Origin: Glandiceps talaboti
Taxonomy: Eukaryota; Hemichordata; Enteropneusta; Spengelidae
DNA: 64,000 nt
Direction: 5' to 3'
Assembly: GCF_964340395.1 (NCBI RefSeq)
Contig: NC_135564.1
Coordinates: 3,573,861-3,637,860 of the forward strand
The notes beneath the pieces are model-generated. The model saw only the letters and a list, made by a program, of their open reading frames with translations. It did no database searches and had not been told where the DNA came from. A program made the translations under genes and the position numbers. Below, one piece after another: positions 25,123 through 51,056 of this stretch; position 1 is the stretch's first letter; every line of letters starts with the position of its first letter.

Positions 25123-25197
25123 TCTCGTTTATACAGACTCTCGTCGTCTCGGGCTCTCGTTTAATGACTCTGGGGGGGGGGGGCATTAATCGAGAGC
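25123..25197. mobile_element. Short palindromic element, GGTTACCCAGAC family (decayed copy 2)
   Basis: GTCTCGTTTATACAGACTCTCGTCGT followed by CGGGCTCTCG matches, with substitutions, the complement of the element at 45466-45556. A run of G sits in the middle and CGAGAGCCCC closes it. Confidence 0.5.
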
Positions 25198-27532
25198 CCC
25201 TTCTATATTAGTTACTTTTATCAGTTTTGTTCTTGTATCTTGCAAGTTTACGAGATGAACGGTTTTATGTAAATACTTTTACGTTCGTATTTTGCAATTT
25301 TATTAAGGGTTAAAGGTTGGAAGGTTGGAACTTTACAACATCTCTTTTATATGCAAAGAGGAACAATAAAATGAAATAAATGATACAAGTATATCTGTTA
25401 GTATTACATGTGTAGAATCCAACGGCGAGACCATGTTTTGAATAATTTGTATAAGGACGCCACCACGCGACTGACTCATCAAAATGATTTAACTTTGTTT
25501 TCCTTGTGTATGCAAATGAAATCGCTGTGTTTGAATGAATGTTGTAAGTGGTTGATACTCTCTTACGGAATGCCAGCATATATCAGAATACAAGATATCC
25601 AAGGTGTTGTTGAAATGACGCCATCTCAAACATTCCAAAGTACCAACGGGTCTTATTTTTTGGTAAAATACAAGTACTAGACAACAGATTCAATAGAAAA
25701 CGTCATTTATTTGCAGTATAAAATATCACTGTATATATTTAAAACTGGACCCAAGGTATACAATTGTTTGGAGTAAATATAGTTTGTTATTGCAATGATG
25801 TATAAAGAGAAGGAAGTCCAAGGAAACACATATAATTAATAACCTAAAGAAAAATAATATCACTGATATGTTATTAAAAGCACAAACAAAAGATAATCTG
25901 TTCTAAAATTTCAGGTATTTTTATGTAACAGGACATTGTGTTATAAATGTCCATATTAGGTATGAGAGGTTTGTGTTAAAGAAAAAATATTTCTTCAAGT
26001 TATGTACTTGGATTTCATTGAAAATCATTTTTAAAAAAACATTATTTCATCAACATTATTTTTAGTATCTGATTTGATACACTTTGACTAAAACGAGTCT
26101 ATAATGTACATATTGAGGATTGAATGAAAAATCATCTCAGAAAGAACCCCATATAATGGTTTACATTAAAAAGCAATAAATACAACTACACTTAAACTGG
26201 TTCTTGCATGTATATTACATCATTACAGTACATGTTACTTGTTCAGATTGGAGTAACATGATAAACTGAATGTCGGTTTCTGTTGTTATATCCCTAAACA
26301 TTTACAAGGCAAAAAAATAAGTTAATAAACACACTGATATGTTTCATACTTGATTGTTCAAAAACGTTAAATATTACTTCTAATTAATAGGATAAAAAAG
26401 TTGGGATTTTTGTGTTCTTTTCTGTATTTTCCTATAAATTCAACACACTGAATTGTTGGTATCTTGCCCCGTTGCATCATCAGTAAATGTTCCAATGTCT
26501 TAACATGCGGCATATTCTGACAAGACACTGTATCTCTGAGGAGGTCAGTGTTTATGCAATCATCATAGGGCAGTTTAGATTAATTTGAATATAACACTTG
26601 TGTAAATCTTAAATCTTATTGCCTATGAGGATCTCAATATTTATCCCCTTTTCTTCATATTATAATCATTATTTGGGACGTCACTTCTGCATATATTTTA
26701 TCACATGCAAGTTTGTCGCATAACCGACATCGTAGAATATGATTATGTGTCTACATACTACTGTTCCCCTTGAAATGTTACAACTTTATGTAAGTTTCTC
26801 CACCACATAGGGAGTTGAACAATGCAATTTCTAAAAGATTGTCATTACTTTGTGTCAAATTTATTCATTCAATATACGTCTTCTTGCATAGGCATTGAAA
26901 CTTGTTATCCATAACTTTTTACTTTCAAATAATGTACCTTTAACTGCAGGGGTTTATTATAATATCAAATTTAACATTATTGAGCTGGCCAAAACCAAAT
27001 TTCTCATGGCCAAGTTCAAAATGTCCAGGTGGTCTGTATATCGAATAGTGGGAATGTTTACATGTAATGAACTATATTTCAACAAATGGAGTTGTATCAG
27101 TTATTTGAGAAATACTTTATGGTTTCATTGTCCAAATCCTGCTATTTAATTTAATGTATCTACTGTTTGCATCACCAATATGGTATTACGTTTGACAAGA
27201 GTGATACAACTGTTAAGATAAAATGTCATTTTTGATTGTGATGTCGAGGACTACAAACTCATCTAAAATCTTCTCTCGGCTTCTCTTGGGATGAGTCTGT
27301 GACGTCTTATCTTCCTTTCCTTTTCCATGATCTCTTGGTATTGAGATATAGCACACACAAGGAAAAGGATCTGAAAATTAAACCAAGTGATATTGATAAT
27401 GATTTATACAATAATCAATCGCTCTCTTCAACCTCACGTCCCTCTATTTCTGACTCTCTCCTTTCTCTGTTTACCTTTTTAAATAATCCATTACCCTTCT
27501 TTCAGACACACATAAACTCTTGGCATTTGTTC

Positions 27533-27588
<56 letters not shown>

Positions 27589-27838
27589 CATGTCTTCTCT
27601 TTCTTTCTGGCTGGCTGGCTGGCTGGCTGACTGTATGTATGTATGTATGTATGTATGTATGTATGTATGTATGTATGTATGTATGCATGCATGCATGTAT
27701 GCATGCATGCATGTATGTATGTATGTATGTATGTATGTATGTATGTATGTATGTATGTATGTATGTATGTATGTATGGATGGATGGATGGATGTATGTAT
27801 GTATGTATGTATGTATGTATGTATGTATGGATGGATGG
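27533..27838 (+). repeat. Compound microsatellite (CTGT)n-(GGCT)n-(ATGT)n-(ATGG)n
   Basis: CTGT at 27533-27587, GGCT near 27609-27629, ATGT with ATGC at 27634-27776, then ATGG and ATGT. It is the longest compound array of the ABCA/gene C spacer. ORFs over it are artefacts. Confidence 0.95.
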
Positions 27839-28168
27839 AGTTTTCATATTTAACTAAGAGATAGTAAAATATCACATTTCACTCACATTACCATCAAATA
27901 ATGACGGAATAGAAGGTATTGTGAATGCAACAGATTTTTGGTAACAGATATTCATACTGGGTACTTTGTAGCAAACAAGTGTTTACATGTTCTCACTGAG
28001 TGCAGGGTGAAAATAAGAAATAACCGGTGTTTAGTACCCCTTTGTTGAATCAATATCTAAAATGTCATTATGTGCTTGATTTGTAAAAAGAAACGTTCGC
28101 CCAGGCAAACAAGTGTTATATTAGTTCACACAGCTATTTTCTCTAATTGGTTTAAAACCATCAACATA

Positions 28169-31100
28169 TTAAAACCAAAGAAGTTTAGTGGTACGTACAT
28201 TAAGAACAGTTCTGACTCCATACCAAATCAACAAAGCTAATGGATAAATTTCCTCAGTAAGACCCTGAAAAAGAATCAGTGCATGTTAAGTTCATTGAAC
28301 GTTATGAATAAACATTGCTTACGAACACCTGAGCGTCAAGTTGATTATTTTGTTGGTGTAAACTATATGCCGATTTGACGACACTGTGATTAATGAAACA
28401 AATCTCTTTCAAAATCAAAATAATACAGTTAAGAATATATTGTCCATGGTTCTAAATATCAACAGGACATGAAAATATAGTAGTTACTTTGCAACGGAAA
28501 TTAGAAACAAATGCGACATCCATTTAATTACTTGATCACACAAGATGAGCCAAGGCAACGAAAGTACCAATAAGAATAGTATACCTTCATAGTATACTCA
28601 TTAACAATACATGCAACAACTGTCATTTTTTCCATCGTTTTCTACACACTCAAAATGAACCTTGCAAAAAGCTTCACGTTACATCCCAATATAATATTTT
28701 TTTTAAATACCACCACAGTTTCCACATAGGTTCAGTCTTAGCTCTCTACTACTAGAATATCTTAAAATAAAACTTACTCCGAGATGAACGTGGTAGACAT
28801 AGGTTATGTACACTGTTCCACCCAACTCTAGTATCATGTAAATTACTGCTCCGACAACCCAGGCGATAAGCAATCCAGCATCATTCTGAAAGAAAAACCA
28901 GGAATAATACGTATATAGTTTAATTTTGATATTGCTCAATTTTGTATGCTTCAATTTTAATTGTGTGTGTTTGAATGGTGACTTTACATTCTGAGAATTT
29001 GAGACTAGAAATTCTGATGCTGAAACACAATTATAAAGTGTTACTGTATTTGTCTGCTAGAGGGATACTACTAAATATCATAGTTTACCTTCAATTGTGA
29101 TAATTGAACTGTAAGCACGTACCTGCGATAATACTTACAATTTGTGAATATTATCGCCAGTCACATGTGCATTGTTAATTGTGTTAAAAATTTCAGGTAT
29201 TGACTAGAAACTAATTTAAAGGCCCAGTTCGGATTAGGATTACTAATATGTGAGTGTAGCAGAACTGAAATGAAAGGGTGTTCAACAATGGAATAATCCT
29301 ATCCAATCTTTTATGGCTTCACCGATGACATATTACAAATGCAAGAACCTGAGGTTGAATCATGGGCCCTTAACAACAGACACTAGTGATTTTATTATAT
29401 TAAAGAGTTTGTTTGTTTGTTTGTTTGTTTGTTTAATGTCTGCAACAGAACTGTATCAGTTGCTGATGAAATCCGATTTTACAAAGACCCACGAGAAGAT
29501 AGAGAACATTATTTTGTGGATTAGAAGTACCAAAAGTAATCAAAAAACGACAGCTACTGTTATGTAATTAGCATATGCATATAATGGCAAATTACTTTAT
29601 TTAGTTTGAGATGCATTAATACTTTTGAGATGCATTAATACTTTGATCAATACAAAGTCTTTGAATGGGCTTTTGAAAATTTCAAATCCACCTAATTTTC
29701 TAGTACATTTATCAACCCTGTGAAGGCTACCGCATTATACCTCTTTTAAATCCTATTTCTCTCAACTAGTAGTTGCTTGTGTACACATAAATACCCCCTG
29801 GGAGATAGAGGGTTGATCATGTAGCTATTCACACGTTTGGGAGCCTGGTTATGAAAGCCAGTCAAAAGATGTGTTTGGCGTATAAATATGTGGACATTTT
29901 TTTTACTACAAATTCAAAAATCAAAAACGACGTCAAAATATTTTACAATACCTTAATGGCTCCACAGAAGTAGACACTGGCGAGGACCATAACAATAACA
30001 AATAGACCAATCATAACATAGAATGCTACCTCCATACCTGTAAACATGAAAGGGATGATGTCATTGGGTGAACAAACTAATGTACACACTCTGTACAAAT
30101 ATTGTATTACATTCAAATACTTTCCCGTTTTGTTAGTGCAAGGTCAGTGAATGCACTATCTAAGATGACTCAAACAAACAGCCAATATATCAATCAATAA
30201 ATCAAACAAATATTTATCAATCGATATTCCAATGCTTTGACCATATAAGGTTGGTATACTAGTACTTACTATAGCTAAAACTTGTGTGGTTGTTGTTGTT
30301 TTTGTTGTTGTTGTTGTTGCTGTTGTTGGTGGTGGTGGTGGTGGTGGTGGTGATGGTGGTTGTGTTATTGTTATTGGTGGTGGTGATAGTGATTTCTGTG
30401 GTGGTGTGATGGGGTGGTGGTGGTGATTGCTGTGGTGGTGATGTGATGGGGTGGTGGTTACTGTGATGGTGGGGTGGTGGTGGTGATTGTTGTGATGGTT
30501 GTGGTGATGGTGGTAGGGGTGGTGATTATTGCGGTGGTGGTGGTGGTAGTGGTGGTGATTGTTGTGATGGTGGTGGTGGTGGTGGTGGTGGTTTTATTAT
30601 AATCAGATATATCTACATATAATGACATGATTTTCTTAGCATTTTCAAATACATGTTATATTAAATCTTACCCAAGTAAATTTCCTCATCAAGGTCTGGT
30701 TTGTCAAGGAGCAACTCTAGAACACCATATACATACACCACAAGATTAACCACCATTTCGATCTAAATTACAAAATACCAAATGCAATGTTAATTATGAA
30801 ACTGGTACTTCTCTTCTCAAGTCGTGATATCGCCTCGGGGCGTTGTTACAAAAATACCTAGAGTGTTGTATGTCACGGTATAAGCAGTGGTAGATTTTAT
30901 AGTCAAGAGGCGATTCTGTCGTCCATGGTAAACAAGAAACATTTACAAAGCGAAGCAAAAGAGTTTTCTGACCTTTGAACTTTCTATCAGATATGACATC
31001 ACTTTCTGATAATTTTAGTCATTTTAATTTTGGTGCGAAACAAGAAATGCAATTGAGTTCGTCGACGACTTCTTATGAATAAAATATATATAAAAATTAT

Positions 31101-32548
31101 GCTTTGAAGTCAATTTTTACACGGAGCTTTGATGGCATTCTTGGACACAGTGACAATACCAGTACATAATAGTATTCAACTGTGTACTAGCACTAGTCTG
31201 ACCTACATGCATAACACACCATACGTAAGTGACAACACAAATTGTAATGTCCATGACACCAACACTACTGCCAGCCCTGGCTTCCATCTCGGTAACATCA
31301 ATAGTACCTTATCCCAGTACTGTCACCTTTCAAATCACAGACCAAATGAGTATTGGAATGAAATAAATCATGGAAGAACTATGAACTTTTATGGCAAGGG
31401 TTAGAAATAGGCTGTGTTATTTCATCTGTAACTACATAGACATATCTACATGTATATAGATAGTGGTAAATATATGACATTTTGGAATATGAGGAGCAAC
31501 AGGTGACTGGACCCAAAAGCAGTCCTTCCGCAATTTCATGAGAAGACTGTGGAATACGGTCAAACTTGAATTTCTGCTAGCCCTTTGGCCTCTATAATAT
31601 ACTTTCCATTCCACGTACAGTTTACACGTAACAGTTGACTTTCGTGATCAACCGTTTTTATGGGTATCGCGTTGAATAGTGAAGCGGGTTTAGCGATTTT
31701 ACAACGTTTCTCTTGTAGAGTAAAGCCATACAGGTGAAAAGCGTTGAACAGTTACGACCAGTGAAAGTAACCTGTCTTATGAGCTATGACCTTCAAAATA
31801 GACGATAAATCCTTTTGTCAACAGGTTGTCGAGTCAAAATGGCGGACATTAATACACCGGGTTTAATGTGAGGGAGTGTCATACTACGCGATCCGATGGC
31901 TTCTGTTTACATCAAGAACCAAAAAACAGCTCGACAGCTCCTGTACCTCTATCAAGAGCATAAGCGCATTAAGTTGGCAAGTAACGTCAAATAATGTCTA
32001 ATTTACCGAAGGGAAAAGCTCAAAACAGCGCATTAAATGTGCATTCTTTGACCAGACGACCCCACCCAAACACTGAACTTCTGCGTAATACCAGTAGCCA
32101 TGTTAATCATTGTTACGCTAAAAGTGAAATTAAAAAGGGTAAAATTGTTCAATGTTAGATAGTTCGTCATGAAATTCGCAACGAATGTTGATTCCTGTCG
32201 ACGTTGCTGCCATTGGATCTACGCCAATGATGTCGGTACTGGTACTACTAGTAATAATGGAACGTAATTGCTGTCACGACTGATTGAAATTGATTGCACT
32301 AGTGTAGTAGAAGCACTACCATAAAGAAGAGTTCGTTAGATCGCCAATTTACTAATTTCTCTGTTTACAGAGGACATAAAATCCTTCCATAAACAGAATC
32401 GAATACACGACATTACTACAGGAGGTGACAGTTTCCTGATACCTTGCAGTAGTCGGAACATAAACAGTACACTTACCAATATGAGAATACTGCATGTTTG
32501 GTTGCCTGCTTTGAGGCTGCAGCAACCACAACTGTACATAATCGGCAT
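28169..32548 (-). CDS. Four-helix membrane protein, gene C of a tandem triplet (3' end uncertain)
   Basis: Exons on minus: 32477-32548 (ATG at 32546-32548), 30672-30762, 29952-30037, 28778-28885 and 28199-28264. Lengths and phases (0,1,0,0) match genes A and B. The N-terminus has a Cys-rich motif (CGCCSLKAG) before TM1, which recalls LAPTM4/5 and arthropod DUF7027-type four-helix proteins. Hydrophobic stretches fall in exons 1-2, 3, 4 and 5. Reading straight through the last donor (GTACGT at 28198) adds nine residues and a TAA at 28169, giving 150 residues. In A and B this junction splices to an exon that completes TM4 and adds a tail, so a further exon may have been missed or lost. Localisation to endosomal or plasma membrane is inference; function unknown. 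Confidence 0.65.
30286..30595 (+). repeat. Degenerate (GTT)n/(GGT)n repeat in gene C intron
   Basis: GTT units followed by GGT/GAT/GTG variants in a loose 9-27 base higher-order pattern. It lies between gene C exons 29952-30037 and 30672-30762. Confidence 0.9.
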
Positions 32549-33312
32549 CTTGGAGGAGTTTTTTTGGTTATCTGTGCTGTGGTGGTCAGAGCATCAGTTA
32601 AATACTGTAAGATATGTGCAACAGGTTGCTACTAAAACAAAAAGGGTCACTGCGAGCCTCGCCCAAGCTTTCAGTCACTGTGTCAAACAAGGGAGAGCAT
32701 TCCTTGCATAGTCTACGCATGTCAGAGCGCCAGTCATTGTAAAAGGACAATAGAAGAGTGCTATGAATAGACGTAGGCTACTAATGAATATGTAACACAC
32801 GTGACCCTCTATATTGGTACTTTAATTTCGACTCAAAACTGTTAGATATCAATATTTGGCCATTGTCTATATTCTGTACGGTACCTTTTAAAAAATCTAG
32901 GACAGATCATTGCCTTTAATATCCTATACTCAATATTACATGTGTGATTTTGTAAAGAAGGCGAGTTCAAATGTCATAGCGATACACTTTGACAAGGAAA
33001 TGACATTCTACAATACATCTCCATGTCACCCTAATAATGTATTAATTTGGTATGATCACACGCACATTTTGTTTCGTCATATCGCATCATATCATATCAC
33101 ATGACATTATACCACCTGACAAATCATCATATGACGTCATCATAATTCACTACATAGCATCACATGGATCACACTACCAGTGCATGTACATGTATATGAT
33201 AATGTTAAGCTGTTGATTGTGCCGTGGCCAGCATATACCAGTATTCAACTCATGTCCGAGATCCTGAGTATCACAACGAACCTCTACTCACCCAGGTAGT
33301 AACATTCGTATC

Positions 33313-33688
33313 GTCATTTCAACTAGGGCCTAAACAACGTTTGGTTCCGGTTACCCGATCCCACCTACTTTCACTGCCGATCCTAAACATTTTTTACGTA
33401 TTTGAAAAAAAAAATCTAGAAAATTATGAAGTCTCGCGAGAAATAGCGGATGTGGAAACTAATCTCAACTGAAAAGACAATATAAAAGTGTTCAACCAAT
33501 CTGTAATGGCTGTACATCTAGATCTGATGGGAGCAAATCAATAACACATAGACCATATGGAAAACAATGGAAGCCATAACTACCTGAACTATAGACACTC
33601 ACATATGAAAAAAATGTAAAAAAAATAAAATAAAATAAAAATCTACTGACTCTACCTATTCTAAAATTTAGCGTAATCGGAACCACAC
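33313..33688. mobile_element. MITE-like element, GGTTTCGATTAC family (copy 2, inverted)
   Basis: The complement starts GGTGTGGTTCCGATTACGC and ends GTTTAGGATCGGC, GGGTAACCGGAACC, TTTAGGCCC, matching the element at 37737-38012 at both ends. It lies upstream of gene C. Part of it produces spurious ORFs on both strands. Confidence 0.7.
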
Positions 33689-34769
33689 CTTTTCAGACCA
33701 AATGGAATATGAATGTCATTTGCTTCTGTATAACACCGGTCCCCTCCATTGCCTTGATTTGAACGAAGAAGATAAACTGCATCCCAAGGCCATGTACTTT
33801 TTGAATTTCAGTGACGTCATCTGGAATGCGAATACCATAAAGTCTACAAACCCTTCTTTCATGATGACTGACTTTTCTTTGTCAATGAAAAGATAACGAC
33901 AGTAGAAACCGAAATGAACGTAAATATGTTTTATTTTGACTGTTATTTTAGACGAATGAGAATTACAAATAACGATGACATTAAGTTCATGATTGAATCG
34001 ACTTAATGTACATTAAATGTGAGAATACATTTCTATTACGCGTTGTTTACTCGCTAGCATTAAGCCGACATGAAAACGTACTTTAGTAAATATAACGGTA
34101 CAACTATTAGTAATACACAGGCAGTGAAAGTAATGATAAAATAAATACTTTGCAGTGGTCACCATGACGACATTATGTTTGCCCTGACATGAATTTCTTT
34201 GACATGAGTCACGTGATTATCTTTTGACGTTAATAGTACTAAAATTATTGAGTCGATGATTACACAATATTGGGTCATTTCACTGTTTTATATATAAATT
34301 TACGTTTTCCCAACATTTCATTGAGTTTGCGTCTTTGGATTTTGAAAGAATCCCGCTTTTCAAGAACTATATTTTCCCCTCTCTCCCCAAAAAAGGTAAC
34401 CCGAAAATATGCGTATATATGCCGCTGAATAAATACTGACATTTGATAAGATGATTCAAGTTGTGTAGCCATGATAGTAAATAAAATGATTATAAGTAGG
34501 AAATAATTCTAAATATGTCCCAATTCATTTTGTTGACATTCTATACACGTATGTATGTACACCTGTCATTAATTGGTTGACGAAGTCTAAATTTCTGTCG
34601 TCAAAAGTGTCTGATCTACTACACGAAGAGCGTAATGACCAACAACATGGATTATACTTGATAGCGGGCGCTGTTTGAATTAAGTGACTTAATTAACTAT
34701 AGATAGAGTATAAATTGAATGTCTGAATGTAAATATTTTATGGCATAGTTAATAATATTCAATACTTCA

Positions 34770-35074
34770 TTAAAGTAGCCATATACATGTAGATGAGGAT
34801 TCCGTATTTATTTCGGAGTCTTAATTTATAAAACAATTTTATCATGGCTTCCTACTTGAAAAAAATCAATGTGAAACATTAACAATACATATATGTCAAG
34901 TACTTTTACACATGTTTAGCTTTTTGCAATGTATTGATTTACAATTACGCATACACTTACCCAATGCTGTTGCAAATTGAATCTCTCAAGTATTAAGCCA
35001 TGATAAAACAGTTTTATAAAATTGATAAAACATCCAAAATAAATACCGAATCCTCTTCCATATGGTCACTATAA
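34770..35074. mobile_element. TTAA-flanked foldback MITE (copy 3)
   Basis: Starts TTAAAGTAGCCATAT with an 8-base insertion, then GATGAGGATTCCG; ends CGGAATCCTC-type complement and CCATATGGTCACT followed by a degenerate TATAA. It sits just past the 3' end of gene B. Confidence 0.75.
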
Positions 35075-35123
35075 GCAATCATTTTATCAGATGAATTCAT
35101 TATCTTGTCAAGACATCTTTCGT

Positions 35124-40807
<5,684 letters not shown>

Positions 40808-42225
40808 GGTAGGCTATATGAAGAAGGCAGTGAGACTTCAGTTAGTGGTCTGATTTCAGTGCTACCTGAATATTTTGTTCCGTCTCCAAGAATGTTAAAG
40901 AGGTGAATGGAACATCTACGACCCACTTCTTTCGTTCCCTTTCTGCTGACTAGATCATATGAGGGGAATTAAGTACTTCTTTCGCTCCTTTATACGAACA
41001 ATAGCGGTCCATGTGAAGACTTTCGTACAATGGTCTTTGCGTCACAAAATGTCCGACTCTGTATTGATATAAAGTACTGTCCCAGTACAGCCAGTAACAA
41101 TGATACACATAGCGAGCACATACCACTTGTGCACTGGTGTGTCTACAAACGCGGCACTATGAAAAACTTACTCGAACTAAGTGTCTTCTTTCCAGTCACA
41201 CAACATCGAATTATAATTTACTCCTTATATATATATTAATTATCATATCATGGCCATGACCGCTTCCAACCTATCAAATATTAAATATGAACAATTGATC
41301 TTCATACTAATAATTACTAAAGATAAACAAATTGGCAATTTCGAACCTTTTGGTAGTTAGACAAAGTGATTAAGTACCACGTTTACAAATGATATACATG
41401 TTGTAAGAGTAAAATGAAGGGCTATGCTGTATGTGATACTGTCTTTCAACTGAACAGTACATGTACCTCAAGTTATCATACAAATGACTTGTTAGTCTAT
41501 CAATCGAAGGGTCAGAGTGCAAGGCCAGTCAATATAAACAGAAGAAGTAATGCTCATAAAAGAAAGAGTGGACTTGCGAACGAACATATATAAAGTTGGT
41601 GTGACACTTCTTGCTGGAGTGTGTTCTATCAAATGGCCAAGGTCAAGCAAGACGAATAACTCCCATGTAGTATAAAATAAATAAATAGAATAAACAAATA
41701 TTAAGTAAATAAAAAAAAACATGTTCATGAGCCCTCAATAATTACAGGTGTTGGATGGTCGAGTGGGGGAGAGTTAGACTTTCCAATCGGGCGGAGAAGG
41801 CCACATTTTAGAATACGACATTTGGGGAGGATCACATTTAACTTTGACTCATATTATAAATAAAACTTTGCATTGTTTTATGATTTGGCATCAATACCAC
41901 CATTGCCACATCCCATCAATGCCGCCGCCATACCTTAATATCAGAACAAACCAGGCCATGACAACCATACAGTGAATCAATTATTAGTTGTGTGAAGAAG
42001 AAAAAAGACCATGAGTTAATTGAGTTTAAACGGAGAAACTGGGGAACGGTGTGCTAAGCCATATATTTGGGATAATGTCCTGGAGCGGGACGGATATTAA
42101 ACTTAGTCTTTGCAGTGTCAGTAGTGCACCCGTCTTACTCTTTGGATGGTATGGTCCTCTTCTCTGCCAAAGAGATCCAAACACATGAGTTAATTAATAA
42201 TGGCGTGCCTTGACACAGATTATAT

Positions 42226-42231
42226 GTGGTG

Positions 42232-42319
<88 letters not shown>

Positions 42320-42364
42320 TGGTAGTGGTAGTGGTAGTGATAGTGGTAGTGGTAGTGGTGGTGG

Positions 42365-42413
<49 letters not shown>

Positions 42414-42428
42414 GGTGGTGGTGGTGGT
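42226..42428 (+). repeat. Trinucleotide repeat (GTG)n-(GTA)n-(GTT)n-(GTG)n
   Basis: About 200 bases in four blocks, mainly GTA. It gives poly-Val, poly-Ser, poly-Thr and poly-Gly ORFs, all artefacts. Confidence 0.97.
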
Positions 42429-42454
42429 AAACAACTAATGCCGTTACAATGTGT

Positions 42455-42515
42455 TCAACGCAGCGGTGGGATGGTGTTCTAACCAGTGAGCCTTAGGGTT
42501 TGGTCCCTATGACGT
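42455..42515 (+). mobile_element. Possible SINE fragment (tRNA-like head)
   Basis: GCAGCGGTGGGATGG, CCAGTGAGCCTTAGGGTTT and GGTCCC resemble a degenerate tRNA-derived SINE head. A second sequence with GTAGTGGTCTAAGGTGACC and CTGAGCCTTAGGATTTC is at 63513-63573. The assignment is by eye. Confidence 0.35.
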
Positions 42516-44106
42516 TTCCGACAGCATTTCAACCCATATATTTTAAAACAGTTGAACATAGGCGATGGTCATGTTTTGGTAAAAGGAAATAGAGGGAGGG
42601 CCAATTTTTATAAAATAATATTGGGGAGCTCGAGGGGGGGGGTACATTTTATAGGACAGGTCGTGCTTGATTTGTTACTGTCCCTGTAATTACTGAAGGC
42701 TCCCTTAAAGAACTGCAGGGTCGAGTTATGTCATTCTTGTGATCTGAGTTGTGATCAAAGTTGGCATATTGGCGGCGAGAAATTGACAAGTCTTACTTTT
42801 CTTGACCATTGAGGTTCAAAGTTATCAAACATAAACTGATAAGCTGGCTTTGCGAGGAAATGCCATGACAACGAGGATTTCTCAAATTAGACTAATTTAT
42901 GTATTAATGATGGATGATCGCCATGACTATCTTTAAAGAAAAAGTGGTTCAAGGTCGTCGATGTATATTTCATTTACCTGAATATGTGTCTACTTTATCA
43001 TGTTATCGTCAAGTAAATTATTTAATTGGACCTCAAGTGGAGATTGTGTTTGTATACATTTTGTCACGTGATCTCACTACCTGCACATTTACATGTATAC
43101 GACAAACACCTTCTTTCAAGGTTACAGCTCCTGGAATGTAGGTCAATGGAAATAGTGCATAGTAGAACCCGAACTGGACTCATTGAATGATTTGGTTCAA
43201 AAGAAGTCATTCTGTAAGTAAATAGGTGTAGCGCCATGGCAACGAAGCACTTCCCATGATAATTGCATAGCAGTAAAGATAGCAGTATTTTTTTTTCTTT
43301 ATTTACAAAAAAAATAAAAAAAAATAAGATAGCAGTATTACAAAAAGGACTGGAAAGACTACTGACGCGTTAACATTTAATTTTATTGATAATTAACCTC
43401 CCTTAATGAATTTTACCCTTCTCTTTAGATTTGTACTTTTTTAAATTTACTTTGTACCAATGTTTTGACTAACAACTTCTACGCTACGCCTTATGCATCC
43501 AGAGTCCTTACTTTCACTTCTGTACAATAATAAGGATCAGCTTAATTAATCATAACGATAGTAATAACGATGACGATAATGGTGATTATTAAAATGATGC
43601 TAATGCTAATGATAATGATAATGGTTATGTAAGTTGTGAATGTATTTTATATTGTAATCACCTTATGTACAAAACTTGTTATCATGATCTCCCAGCCAGT
43701 TCCTGTGAAAATATAACCTTTAGTGCTATCATAAATTTAAAGGAGAAGTTTCCTCTAATATTTGAAGATGTTATTTACCGCATTCAAAATGCATATCTAT
43801 TCTCTAATACAATCAAACGTAACAGTTTGCTATTATTTCATTTCAAACGACTTGTATAGCTATATTATATTATAGTATATGGCTGTATTTGATACATTTG
43901 TCTAAACGTACAACAGCTTACACTTGTATTTATATGATGAGATGGGATTCTGCTTCTCTTCCTTTGTAAATGCCGCCATCAATACCGTAAGGGGTGGCAT
44001 CATGTCCCTTACGTGGATTATAACACAAACTTCTGGAAGTATATTCATATGTCCGGTCAAGATGTGTCAAACATGATTTCATCTTCATTGATGAGCTTAG
44101 CTTCAA

Positions 44107-44112
44107 ATTTAT
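44107..44112 (-). promoter_or_regulatory. Candidate polyadenylation signal of gene A
   Basis: TTTATT on plus (AATAAA on minus), about 38 bases after the gene A stop codon. Its closeness supports 44150-44236 as the last coding exon. Confidence 0.45.
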
Positions 44113-44149
44113 TTTGGATGGTGTGCGTTGAAGAATTTCAAGAAGGTTC

Positions 44150-51056
<6,907 letters not shown>

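Larger units (their letters stand above)
24830..28168. other. Spacer between the ABCA gene and the four-helix gene cluster
   Basis: Convergent spacer: ABCA ends from the left on plus, gene C ends from the right on minus. Apart from the palindromic element at 25123 and the microsatellites at 27533-27838, it is AT-rich. I see no exon with family motifs, good splice sites and coherent phase. Open frames at 25408-25680 and 26895-27149 have no recognisable product. Confidence 0.6.
32549..35123. other. Spacer between genes C and B
   Basis: Holds the inverted MITE-like element at 33313-33688 and the TTAA foldback at 34770-35074. No other coding exon was found. The promoter of gene C must lie upstream of 32548, but I see no clear core element. 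Confidence 0.55.
40808..44149. other. Spacer between genes B and A
   Basis: About 3.3 kb with a long GTA/GTG/GTT repeat at 42226-42428, a short SINE-like fragment at 42455-42515 and a GATAAT-rich stretch near 43555-43630. No exon with coherent splice sites was found. The promoter of gene B should lie just above 40807, but I see no diagnostic motif. The open frame 43665-43859 has no recognisable product. Confidence 0.55.

Noticed and set aside
25310-25680. Overlapping ORFs on both strands in the ABCA/gene C spacer
   Set aside because: Composition like random sequence, no splice or start context, no family motif.
31129-31404. 91-codon ORF on plus
   Set aside because: Low complexity in His, Asn and Thr, no similarity that I recognise, lies in a gene C intron in antisense.
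42135-42482. Poly-Val, poly-Ser, poly-Thr and poly-Gly ORFs
   Set aside because: GTA/GTT/GTG repeat without splice sites or start context.
43665-43859. 64-codon ORF on plus
   Set aside because: No flanking splice signal or known motif; probably chance.
43930-44149. Open stretch on minus after the gene A stop
   Set aside because: The 111-codon ORF there is in a different frame from the gene A last exon; the in-phase reading stops at 44150-44152.
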